DNA of 64,000 nt from Paramacrobiotus metropolitanus (Eukaryota > Tardigrada > Eutardigrada > Parachela > Macrobiotidae). Shown here one piece after another: positions 54,150 to 64,000 of this stretch. The DNA lies in the NCBI RefSeq assembly GCF_019649055.1, contig NW_026570256.1, positions 248,001-312,000 of the forward strand. Reading direction: 5' to 3'. How positions within the stretch are numbered: position 1 is the first letter of the stretch; each line of letters opens with the position of its first letter. The notes under the pieces were generated by a model, which was given only the letters and a program-made list of their open reading frames with translations, searched no databases and had not been told where the DNA came from. The position numbers were made by a program, and so were the translations under genes.

Positions 54150-57100
54150 TACTAATAATAACAGTAAGTGGGTGTTGGTTTTACGCATGGACACCAGTGC
54201 GATCGCTTCCCTCCCTTTTTACACGGCGTCTTTAAGCCAATATCTTATATCTCACATTACCGACATGGTTGTTGACTTTCGTAAATTTCAGCTCACTCTG
54301 TGTAGAAGTACTTTTTTTCACAATTTCTGTTACTTGCCTAACCAAACTCTATCTGGTATGATTATACTGTACTGGTTTTTTCTCTCTCGCTAAATATTTC
54401 ATCTCATGTTGTGTTTTTTGTGTGACCTTTGCTGTTTCTGATGTTTTGGGAATGTCAAATGCCTTGAGTGTCCCGTTGCACAAGATAATAAATTAAATTA
54501 CTAGTACTAGTGTGCACTGTGCAGTATTTGTAAAATATGTCATAGGACAAAGTGATTATTAAAAATGTCACAGAAAATGCATACTGGCATAAACTTAATT
54601 TACTATACTATCTATTTTCGGGCTAAAATTTCGGGCTTTTGGCAATGAAAACATAAGAAAAACTGAGACATAAGAAATAAGAAAACCTGAAAATCTAAGA
54701 AACCTTGACACTCAAAGAAGCAAAGCGTAAGGAATATAATAAAAACGTGACCAAGTGTCCTGCGACTAATTGTCATCGGCGAAATGTCGCGGTGCCGATC
54801 AAGCCAGGAAATATACCGGATACCACACCGGCATACGGCACATATACCGGTTTGAACTGAGCGTGCCGTATAATAATATCTACAGCGATGATGGCGTGGG
54901 TTCCATCCCATATTCTTGAAAAACTTCCACAGATTCCAGTATGTGTATGTGATAAAGGATCGTAATCGCAAATACACAGTCCGCGACTCCGCGTTATGTG
55001 TTTGCGATAAGGACTCCTAATGGGCGCAGACACATAATGTGGGCTGTGGCCGTCTACCGGTCTGGTGGATGGACGGCTAGATTCTGTCGGCACACAACAG
55101 ATGTTGGCGGATATCCATACTTCTCTCAGGAATCTATCGGGCTTAAGTAAAAACCGCTCGGATGATTGACAGCAAAATTTCATTTAATACCATTTGATAT
55201 GCCCGCTGTTACTAAACGCTGCACGGATCGTGGACGCAAAACCGAAAACGCCTAAACATTATAAATTTTGTCGTAAACAAGCTTATCAATATTTTATTGC
55301 AGACGTGCGCAATCAAAATTTTTGAATACAATGACAGCCTGTGATTGTCGTCCTGCGCAAGCCAATTGACCATTGTGTTCTGGCATTCCCATCTAACCAT
55401 AATGAACAAAGCGTTGCGCAAAGCAGTTACTGTATATGCAAAGCTGTCGGCATGACTGCATTCACGATTGTCATCGCAAGAAGTGTACCGGCGACCGAGC
55501 CGTTTCCATTGTGGCTCTCAAGTGACCCACAACGACGAACCATTTACTTCGCAGCATCTGTTGGGCAAAAAATCCAGAATTCTAGGCTGAATGAGAACTC
55601 GCTATTTCTAATCTACCATCCAGTTTACAGAAGCAACCGTAAAATCATCGTCGTTACAGTTTTATGGGGGATAGTGAAAATGATTTGGCACACTGTGCGG
55701 ATTGTAATGATTCATGTGGTGCGGTAGAATCATCACTATATAATAATCGCGTAAGCCTTAACGAAATTCCCACTATGTCGAGTTCGCCAGCCAGATCCAC
55801 CGAATCAAACTTCCATGTCTCCGTATCATTCGATAGCCCTTAGTGGGCAGATTTGCCATCGCAACTCAGTTTTAAGAGAAAAACAAACGTTTGAAAGAAA
55901 ACTTCAAAAAACTTCACCACAGAAGGCCAATGAGAAAAGTTGAGAATCCACCACTACGAAACTGACCACCCCACCACTGTTTCGACAGCTAAAAAGCGTT
56001 TTGGCCAGCTGTGCTGGGACGATTCCACGTTCTTTTCCGTATCTTGATTCTTGAATTAAATTAAAATTTTTCAGCAACAAATGGCTTTCGAAAAAGTAAG
56101 ATTTGGAAAGAAGACCTGATAAAGTCTCAGTATGGAACTGCTAAAGGAGTTGTCATTCGCAGTGGTCTGACCAGCTTACAGTTGCAACGTTTCCACGGGC
56201 GGTTGCCATTGGTACTGATATGCCGTTGAATACATGTTTTCTTTGGAAAATGATGTCCGAGAAAGGTGGTATTCCATGTTTAGGGCTTAGGGAATAGGGA
56301 CAGCAAGATAGCAGCAGTATATCCCACATGAGTTTAAATTAGTTAATGTGTATAAACTGCAGCAGAGCTATATAACTAATAAGTTTTTAATTGAGTGATT
56401 GGGCGTACGTGTCTTCCAGGGTGGCTTCTTTCGGTCTTGAGAAATAGGGATTTTGCGAAACGAAATAATTTCGTGAGTTTTTCATGGAAGGCGGAGCCGC
56501 AAGCGACGCCGAGGTGCGGCGCGAGCGGAGCTCGCGGAGTGGCAAGCGAAGCGACCTGCTATAAATTTCCGACTAAACGAGTGATGAAAGAAATATTACA
56601 ATATTTTGAAATGGCTAATTACGAGTATTTTTCCAAAAAAGTAATTTACCACTGATTGCGTAGTGAGAGGGACTCACGCCTTCGTCCCAGCAGCTCAGAC
56701 GCAGTGCAGTGGCTTTCACGCTTGGATCGTGTATACCTGATCGCAGGTATTACGATCCGCCCCTTCCGCTCTCATCCGCCAACGGCGCTTCGCGTCGTAC
56801 ATATTCGGCGGTTACGTCAGGCTTATGCATATGGCTTATGGTAGAGCAGCGTTAGCGCAGGATTATCGGCAGTCATAGATTGTCAGTTGTCATGTTCACG
56901 TTTTGGTGTTATGCTTGCGGTTATTTTTCCGGATAAAAAGTTCCTTTTTATAGTCCTGTCTTCCCCATTTCCGGTAGAGCGTATAGTAGAGGACCTTCCC
57001 AGTAGAGGAGAGGTTCCTCACATGGTAGCAGACCCGATCTGTGGTTACCTGTTTAACTGAGAAACAGCCCAGCGAGATCTACCGGACTAGCACCGATTTC

Positions 57101-57835
57101 CCGTTTGCCATTCGCTGGAGGACGTGGATCTCGGCGCGTACCTTACTTCCCGCAGGTTCTTCTCAGATGATGATGATGGTGGCAGGCTAAGATCTCTATT
57201 CACTTGTGTTCTGAGATTAATTGCAGATATCAGCGTATCGGAGCGTACAGCGAACTCGCAGTGGAGGTTTGGTCTCGCGTCTGGATCTCTACAAGTGCGT
57301 TTTCCTCAGCGTTCCTCGCGTAGAAGTTTCGGATTGTAAGGATCATCAGGCTCATCCTCGTTAGGAAAGAGTAAGTGACTGACGCGTACGTGTTTCATGA
57401 GGCTTATTTACTGTAATTTGATTTAACGCTACATGTGGTATCAGGCAAATTTTAACGCTTACAGTAATTTGGCTGAATTTCTTTGGGAAAATTAGGCTTA
57501 TTTTATTTCGGAATTCATAAACTTCAAAAATCAGGCGTTCTTCTGCATACTTTTGCTTTATTGTCAGGCGCATCAACCTCCGTCTAGGCTTGTTTTTCAT
57601 CAATTTTGTAGATAGCGGACGCTACAGACAATAGGCGCAGGTCGTGCATCGACCTGGACAGGCAGCAGCTGAATAGAATCTTATAGATTTTTCTCGCAGA
57701 TAAGGCTCTCGTGAATTTTAAAAGGCTAATCAACATCCGTGATCTAAACTGCTTTCATACAGAAGGCGCTTAAATTTCAACGCTGAATATTATTGCTTTA
57801 CTTTTATCGATAATAATTACGCTCATCGAAGCACA
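54150..57835. other. Gene-free stretch
   Basis: No supported gene. GC-rich inverted words at about 56490-56560 (GGCGGAGCCGCAAGCG ... GCGAGCGGAGCTCGC). The region 57000-57100 precedes a retroelement gag and may include its leader; ACATGGTAGCAGACCCGA near 57020 has the feel of a primer-binding site, but I found no matching terminal repeat. Confidence 0.4.
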
Positions 57836-59763
57836 ATGGAAGCATTGACAGCTTTAATCTCTCCACGCAGTATTGTAAAGAAGCCACAGCAACAAGTTGA
57901 TAATTCGCAGGCTAATAACGCGAAAAATAAGTCACCCGCAAAAGCTAAAGGCGCACCTGTTGCCGCTAAATCAACAACTGCGTCTGTTCATGCTGTAAAT
58001 ACGAGGCTTAACGCTCAGAGTTTACACGCTCAAGAACCGCAACCCGCTGTCAGTCTTCCACCGGGAAACGCTTTCGCGCGTAGCACTAAAATGCTACGTT
58101 CTCCATCGCTTTCTAAGCTACCGAACAAGCTAGTAATGCTAACCAGCAGGAAGAAAGCAGGCCAACTTCACAGCTTAGCGGCATATCGGAATTTGACAGT
58201 ATACCACTGTCAGGCAAAAGCGAAACGCATTCTCGTACAGGCTCAGCAATGTCTTTAGAAGAAAATGCGTTAACCTTTATCGAAAAAGATCAATGCTTAT
58301 TGGCAGATCAAGAACTGCTTAATTTTGACGTCGATGAAACGCTTAGCGGCGATAACGCTCATAATCATCAGACAACGCCTACAGGTAATAGTCACGCAAA
58401 TACCGCTAATTTTCATACTCCTAGCAATTTAAATGAAGCTCAAAATGAGATAATTAACTTACGCCGCTTAAATTCTTCGTTGGAAAAAAGGCTTATACAT
58501 ACTGTACATGAAGCGAAAAATGAAAAAAAAACGTACATCTTAAGCAGTTTTTAACCGAAGCTCAAAGTCAAGCTGCTGATTTACTGCAACAGCGTAATGA
58601 GGCTTTCACCGTAATCGCGACAAAAGAAGAATTTGAGAAAAAGGCGCATAATTATATACGCGAATTAAAAAGGCGAATTGCTGATCACGATGATGTGGTT
58701 AAGCAATATAAGGAGGTTAAGCAAGAGTTATACAAAAAGCTGCAAATCACAGAGCATATGGCGCAAGAACACAAGCCGAAATTAATTACATGCCAAGGCG
58801 AATTAAATAAGGCTCTTGAACGTCACCGTAAATTACTAGAAGAGCAAAGCTTAAATGTAACATCAATGCGCAAAGCTAATGAAACAGCTGATTATTATAA
58901 GGAACAATCTACCCGCTTAGAAGCCGCTTGTGTTAATTTAGATGCTAGACTTGAACTGTTTGAAAAGGCGAATCAAGAAATGTCACAAGAATTGCAGGCT
59001 CTTAGATCTCAGCGAAATATTTCGACAGCTCGCGATATTGGCAGCATGCCATCAGCTCAGTGCAGTGCACTTCCGGGTTTGTCTGGCAGTGCACCGGCAT
59101 CGGCTATCACCGTATCAGATCTCACGCAGGCTTTGAAAGCGAATAAATAGTCACCTGATTTTAAAACAAAATTCAAAGGCGATAAGAACGAAGTTGAAGG
59201 TTTTTGGAATTATTTGATCTCAACGCTAAATACGGTCACTTGGATGAAGATGAAAAAGTCAGCCGCTTCTTCAACGCTTTAGAAGGCGATGCAGCTTCTT
59301 GGTTTAAGGTTGAGATTATAGGCCCAAATAAGCCACAAACATTCGCGCAGTGGAAGAAAGCGTTTCTAGACAGATATTCCGATTCAGAAAAAGGCTATAA
59401 TGCGCTTAATGAATTATCGAGCCGCAAAATAAAAGTCGGCAAAGAAACGCTTGATGAGTACTACCAAGCTATGGTAGGTTTACGCGCTCGTGCAGGCGTA
59501 ACGGATGACGCTCATTTTCTTACGTACCTTATGAAAGGCTTAGAGTCGATCATACGCTTAGGCAAAATATGATAATTATGAAGCCTAAAACTCCCGCTGA
59601 ATTTTTGAAAAATGCGCGCTATTTAGAGGCTACATATAAGGATGATGATGTGGTGTACATTAGTGCGGCACGGACTTCACAGACACCGTGCATATATGCA
59701 CAAGCTGCCGCTAATACAGGCAATACCGCTAATAAATTTAAGGCTATGGCTATGTTGACTTAA
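57836..59763 (+). pseudogene. gag: Gag (N-terminal and core) of a second LTR-type element, frameshifted
   Basis: A low-complexity start (MEALTALISPRSIVKKPQQQ), a long coiled coil (58560-59080; e.g. KQELYKKLQITEHMAQEHKP), then the Gag core with RFFNALEGDAASWFKVEI, FAQWKKAFLDRYSDSEKGYN and LDEYYQAMVGLRARAG (Ty3-like 'F...L.G.A..W' pattern). The frame changes at about 58200, 58530 (within an A run), 59160-59200 and 59565. Not functional as read. Confidence 0.75.
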
Positions 59764-60650
59764 TTCGTTTAGAAAGTGCAACATTTATAGTTATTCAAAA
59801 CTTAAACAGTTTCTCAATCTACCTACTTACATAGTTAAATCCAAGAAAAATTCAGTACTAACAAACCCAGACATAAACCGAACGAGTCACTTTAAAATCG
59901 GTTTTAAAGTTACCACCCCAAAAACTAACTAGTCCGAACGCACTCTGGGGAGATTTGGGGAAGTCTAGTCACAAAGTGTACAATAAAAACCCCCAGCACC
60001 TTGCGAGAGCTTTTTTGAAAAATCAAAATTTTAAAGTTGTAAAGAGCGATAAACACTTTTCTAGTTGCTTCTTTCAGCAACAACTTCGGTAAAACTTAAT
60101 TTTTTTCAAAATCGCTCTCGCAGTTAAACTTTTAAGATGTTTACCCACCGACTGTGTGATTTTGGTAATAAAAAATGTGCTCCGTAAATGACTAGTTACG
60201 TTTCAAAGCTTATCGACCGCTTTTTAAACGGGTGCCTTTGAAAGTTCATGCAAGTTTACATCAGTCATGTACATGCTGACTGTTACAGCCCACCACATGT
60301 ATCAAACCAAGGAGACTATCCAGACAGGCGATTGTCCGCTTCCTACCACACTTATGTGTGACCAAAATCTATTGTCTTTCGGTGTTTGCTTTCATTCCAC
60401 TGACCAGTGCTCGATTTATGGCTGTCAGTAAAACAAAAGATGTAGATCACAAATCTTTGCTCCCCATTGCTTTCATTGAATATGCGCAAACTCGTATATG
60501 CGTACGGTAATGGTGAGCCGAGCCAGTCACTGCTTCCACCGTTACTCCGCTTACTTAGTTAACTTAAAAATTTATATTTCATAACCCCGCAATCCTGTTA
60601 CTTCGGTCTTTCTGCCATCTAACAGAGCGGTCTTCGATCTATATAGCGGT
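59764..60650. other. Non-coding insert within gag
   Basis: About 890 bases with no frame between the Gag core and its zinc knuckle. No terminal repeats seen. Either an insertion or an intron-like gap; nothing supports splicing. Confidence 0.5.
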
Positions 60651-60699
60651 TTCTTTTTGCAAAACGGCATTTTAGAATTAAAGCCATCATAGCCATCCC

Positions 60700-61176
60700 A
60701 TTAAGCGAAATAAACCGCCATTTAATAAAGGCGCAGAACAGGAAAACAATACGAGTAATAATCAGGCGAATAATACTGCTAATAATAAAACTAATCAGCC
60801 AGCAGGCCGCCCCGGTATAGCGTATTGTGCGAACTGCGATATCGAAGGCCATACGCGACAAGTTTGCAGATATGAAGGCGTTCCTCAAAAGCAAAATCCA
60901 GTCTGGTGCAAGTTTCATTGGCCCACCACTGGAGAACGGCGTACTTTAAAAGAATTCACAGAATGGAAGGCTAGCAGAAGCAGTAACAGCAGCCCATCGG
61001 GCAACAATTCAAGCGATTTAACCACTTATGGTGGTCCCAGCTTTAGCAGATCTTCCAGCCGGCAGTCGTCGGCCGGGTCACGCGCTAATTCTCAATATGA
61101 TACCGCTTCAGAGTACAGTACAGGCGGTACATCGGCGTTGGATAGCAGCTCATCCAGCGATTCTTTAAACGCTTGA
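60700..61176 (+). CDS. gag: Gag C-terminus with CCHC zinc knuckle
   Basis: An Asn-rich linker, then YCANCDIEGHTRQVC (C-x2-C-x4-H-x4-C) near 60826-60868, then a Ser-rich tail ending at TGA 61174-61176. The stop lies four bases after the slippery heptamer TTTAAAC. Confidence 0.75.
   Translation: MKRNKPPFNKGAEQENNTSNNQANNTANNKTNQPAGRPGIAYCANCDIEGHTRQVCRYEGVPQKQNPVWCKFHWPTTGERRTLKEFTEWKASRSSNSSPSGNNSSDLTTYGGPSFSRSSSRQSSAGSRANSQYDTASEYSTGGTSALDSSSSSDSLNA
61164..61170 (+). promoter_or_regulatory. -1 ribosomal frameshift site TTTAAAC
   Basis: In the gag frame the heptamer reads T TTA AAC, the X XXY YYZ form. Slipping back one base enters exactly the frame of the protease ORF and avoids the gag stop at 61174. 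AGGGGAGC just downstream can pair with CCCCCT at about 61201, a possible stimulatory stem. Confidence 0.75.
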
Positions 61177-62711
61177 GGGGAGCATACTCCGGCTATGCGA
61201 CCCCCTTCCCACCGTCTCCGCCGGATAACGTTGAGAAGGAAATTATGACGGAAAGCGCAGGCATTTATGGCTACATTATACGCGATTGTAGATGTAACTT
61301 ATCTCAAGCCCATATAATTACACAGGCTTTCCGTGTAAATTATAACGAACCATTCAAAGCCAAAATGCTTAATCATGACGCTCATATAAATAATATTCCC
61401 GTAAAAATTGTAATCGATACAAGCGCAGAAACAAGCTTCATATCCGAACAGTTCTGTAAGCAAAATAAATTAAATACGCTTCCCATAAATAAGCCTTTTC
61501 ATATCCGCGGTATCGGTGGTGTGTGCGCCTTCTGCGTAACACACTACTGCAACGCTCCCGTCACCATTAACGGTTGCACGCTTAATCATTCTATGTATGT
61601 TAAACCCGCACGAGATGGCATAAATTTTTTATTAGGGCAAGACTTTCTAAGTCAAGCTCAGTACGAAGTCAAGGCGAATAGAATTATGAATTTTCATGTT
61701 ATAAAACAGGAAACGCTTGTAGGTCGTAACGCGATTAGTCTGGGCGAAGCACAACTGATCACTGAGATTCCGCCACAACAGGCTTTTACCGCTACGACAT
61801 TTACAGGCTTACCTGGATACAATGCGCGCACCTTATGTAAATCACCCGCAAGGGCTCATGTCGAAAATGTTTCTCATGGAAGCCATTCTCGTACGAATAA
61901 AGCTAAAAATGCAAAACCGCACGCTGTAATGACGCCTTTCCCCACACCAGTGGCACCTACGGTAGCCACTGGTAAAGGCGAAAATAAATTATCCGCTTCT
62001 AATTCTAAGCTTTTCCCCGTACCAGTGGCACCTAGCGATGCCGCTGGTACGCCTACCGCTATAAAACCGCGTAAATTGATGCATCGTGAAACAGCCGCGA
62101 TAATGGAATACAAAAATTACATTATCAATTTAGCAAATACCTTTAAGAAGCATCAAGAATTGATGGCTGTGCTTAAAAAAGCTTATGAAGACGTAAAAAT
62201 TGATAAAACAGAAGCTATTAAAAAGGCTAGCCAAGAACGCGCTGATGCTGAGTTAGATTTGGTAAGGCGATTGGAAATTTATGAAGAATGGCGTCAGGCT
62301 ATCGATACAGCAGTTAGGCTATATTTCAGCAAATCTGCACGCGGATTAAATAAGCCAATATGCCGGTGTGCAGATTCAATAGGCAAAGCTAGGAAATATT
62401 TGAAAGAAGTTTACGCGAAAATTAAGCCTAAAGAAAAGCTGCAAGTAACAGCTCGCAGACCGCCTATAAATATTGTAAAAGTACTGCGCTTTCATGAAAC
62501 GCTTGATTTTCCTACTGTAAGTACGCTATTTTAAAAAAGATGATGAGCTACCGCCGCTGCGGTATAACCCGCATTCAGCTCCTAAGCGCTCATGTTTACC
62601 GCTTAATAAGCCATTGAAAAAGCCGTATAATTTACGCTTTGGGAAAACAATTCGGCTAAAGAGGAACAGGTATGGGCAGATTTCGACCGCGTTAACCCGT
62701 TGACGGGCATT
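61164..62711 (+). CDS. pro: Retroelement protease and C-terminal region (pro frame)
   Basis: The frame is open from the slippery site to 62534. An aspartic protease with VIDTSAETSFIS (the DT/SG motif has DTSA instead of DTGA) and the second-strand motif NFLLGQDFL is followed by a Pro/Ala/Thr spacer, with an imperfect repeat VAPTVATGKGENK / VAPSDAAGTP, and a coiled coil (KKASQERADAELDLVRRLEI). After TAA at 62532-62534 weak coding-like sequence continues in another frame to about 62711. No reverse transcriptase follows, so the element is non-autonomous or truncated. Loss of Gly in DTG casts doubt on activity, although DTSA is the normal active-site form in some cellular and retroviral proteases. 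Confidence 0.7.
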
Positions 62712-62974
62712 GATGTCTGGAAACGACAAGGTGTTTGGGATTTCTTTCCCAGCGATCGGCAACAGTTATTCGTTATCCCATAACGTAATAAGCAATAGGG
62801 GACTTTAAAGCAGCAATAAAATCACAATTTGAACTAGTGTCTTAACTCAATTAAGAACAATAGATGCGCGAAAATCGCTAATTTTGAACTTTCTGACCTC
62901 TCGTAGGTTTTGCTAATTAACTAATTAGTGGATGAATAATTAAAACCGAGATAAATCAACAAGGTACAACAAAC

Positions 62975-63380
62975 AACCCTTTATTCAAAAATGTCTAATA
63001 CAGAATTTAAAAGTTGAACCATAGATGACCACAGTCCCTCAAAAACGTGTGTCGCTTGCCAACACCATTGCCCATGAAGGGTTCTGAATACACGGGCTGG
63101 CGCACTTTCGACAGATTATTTTTGTTACGTAAACGGAATAAGTTACTGTCGGTTGGGACGCAAAACATGCGCCATGTGGTTTTGGTTGTTGAAAGCTGGC
63201 AGAAAATGGGGTTGCTGAACGGCACCCCGGGCGGTCGGAATGGTGGTCCTGATGCGTTAGTCCTGATAGTAATTCTACCTCCAGTGTACGTAGCACTGTA
63301 AATGGCTCCACAACCCTGCACTCCTTCGACACGAGTACCAAATACCGCTTGGGCAAGCAAAGCAGCGCAGATTTAAAGAA
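62975..63380 (-). CDS. Possible last exon of a small secreted protein
   Basis: A leftward frame, 63360-63007, begins with an Ala/Leu-rich signal-like segment (LLAQAVFGTRVEGVQG), contains a few Cys, and ends WFNF-stop. An AATAAA lies about 25 bases after the stop (near 62978). In-frame upstream is an ATG three codons before a TAA, so either the start is interrupted or the exon begins at an acceptor (CCCAAG at about 63352). No family recognised. Confidence 0.4.
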
Positions 63381-64000
63381 ACATGCGAATTTTGAGTTTT
63401 GACCTGTCTGGGGCGATTTCAGGCTGTAATAACCACATTAGTGATGTTGACCTTTGCGATAGCTTTATGTAGGTTACATCCGACCGATAATGTGTTAGAA
63501 AAAGTGCGAATGATCACTAATATTTGGTTCGGCGCCAATCGCCGTTGCAGCTGGAGTATGCCCGCCGCTTTCCGGCCTTTCCCCATACCCACCACTGCGG
63601 CTGTACCTGGAAACGTGCAAGTCCGAATGATGCACGCAGTGTTTAGGCGGCTCGGCGTGTTCAAAAAATGAAAAGCAGCAAGTGCAATGTTAAATTGCAC
63701 AAAGGCTGCTTTTTGAAGTGCCGCATGAGAGAGTGATGAAGGTTTGCGAAGGAATATTGTCAGCATCGCTTGTTGTCTATATTGTTTTCTATGTGTAGTA
63801 GTGATCAAAATGCAAGAAAACGCTTTTTAGAAGTTTTGAGATTTCTGCTGACCAGTGGTCAAATTGTTGACTACTTCTATACTCCTATTGTAAAGTACTT
63901 TTTTTGAGCTATTTAATGAAGCCATTGTTTTTACTACATCCCTATTAGACTAATTATTAAAAATTCCCTTTCTTAAATGAATTTTTCCATTGGGAAATCC
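63381..64000. other. Right edge of the window
   Basis: No supported gene. Frames on both strands (63399-63671 +, 63419-63808 -) overlap each other and have no motif. Confidence 0.4.

Noticed and set aside
54612-55727. Frames at 54773-55183 and 55341-55727
   Set aside because: Composition and lack of motifs fit non-coding repeat DNA.
63399-63808. Overlapping frames near the right edge as genes
   Set aside because: Two opposite-strand frames shadow each other, with no motif, splice or poly(A) support.

Overview
The window is animal nuclear DNA. It has spliced genes with canonical GT/AG introns, a MAD1 spindle-checkpoint gene, an F-box-like lineage-specific gene family, retrotransposon remnants, MITEs, minisatellites and one very large virus-like transposon. 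I cannot name the species. A small ecdysozoan such as a tardigrade is a guess only.

Layout. 1-2060: gene-free, with an 81-bp tandem repeat at 1586-1909. 2073-4968 (+): 3' exons of MAD1. 6245-8871 (-) and 17884-19881 (+): two members of one unnamed gene family; the second has a clean three-exon structure with an F-box-like middle exon, and a third fragment lies at 47839-48250. 10856-13392 (-): a decayed gag of an LTR-type retroelement. 16145-17028: a MITE and a foldback inverted repeat. 20969-21637 (-): the 3' end of a non-LTR element. 48900-54150: a repeat complex (minisatellites, a three-copy repeat, a foldback element). 57836-62711 (+): a decayed gag-protease element that keeps a textbook -1 frameshift site.

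The main object is a 24.6-kb Polinton/Maverick (adintovirus-like) element at 23214-47798. It has about 290-308 bp terminal inverted repeats and a matching target duplication. It carries protein-primed-type family B DNA polymerase, retrovirus-like integrase, packaging ATPase, major capsid protein, penton-like minor capsid protein and basic core protein. Beyond this standard kit it encodes a histone H3-fold protein (H3 core at 24195-24476), a TATA-binding-protein homologue (32677-33204), an acidic/basic nuclear protein spliced just upstream of the H3 frame, and an LRR type-I membrane protein. I read this as an element with its own chromatin and promoter-recognition tools.

The element also holds a second, truncated capsid module (penton remnant, core, capsid N-terminus at 35576-36787) in the same order as the first. 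This suggests recombination or a merger of two elements. Several key genes carry in-frame stops (polymerase three, ATPase one, two others) and the main capsid gene is frameshifted, so this copy is probably no longer autonomous. The TBP, integrase, penton, core and H3 frames remain open. Its introns share an unusual TTTTCGAAA motif near their ends.
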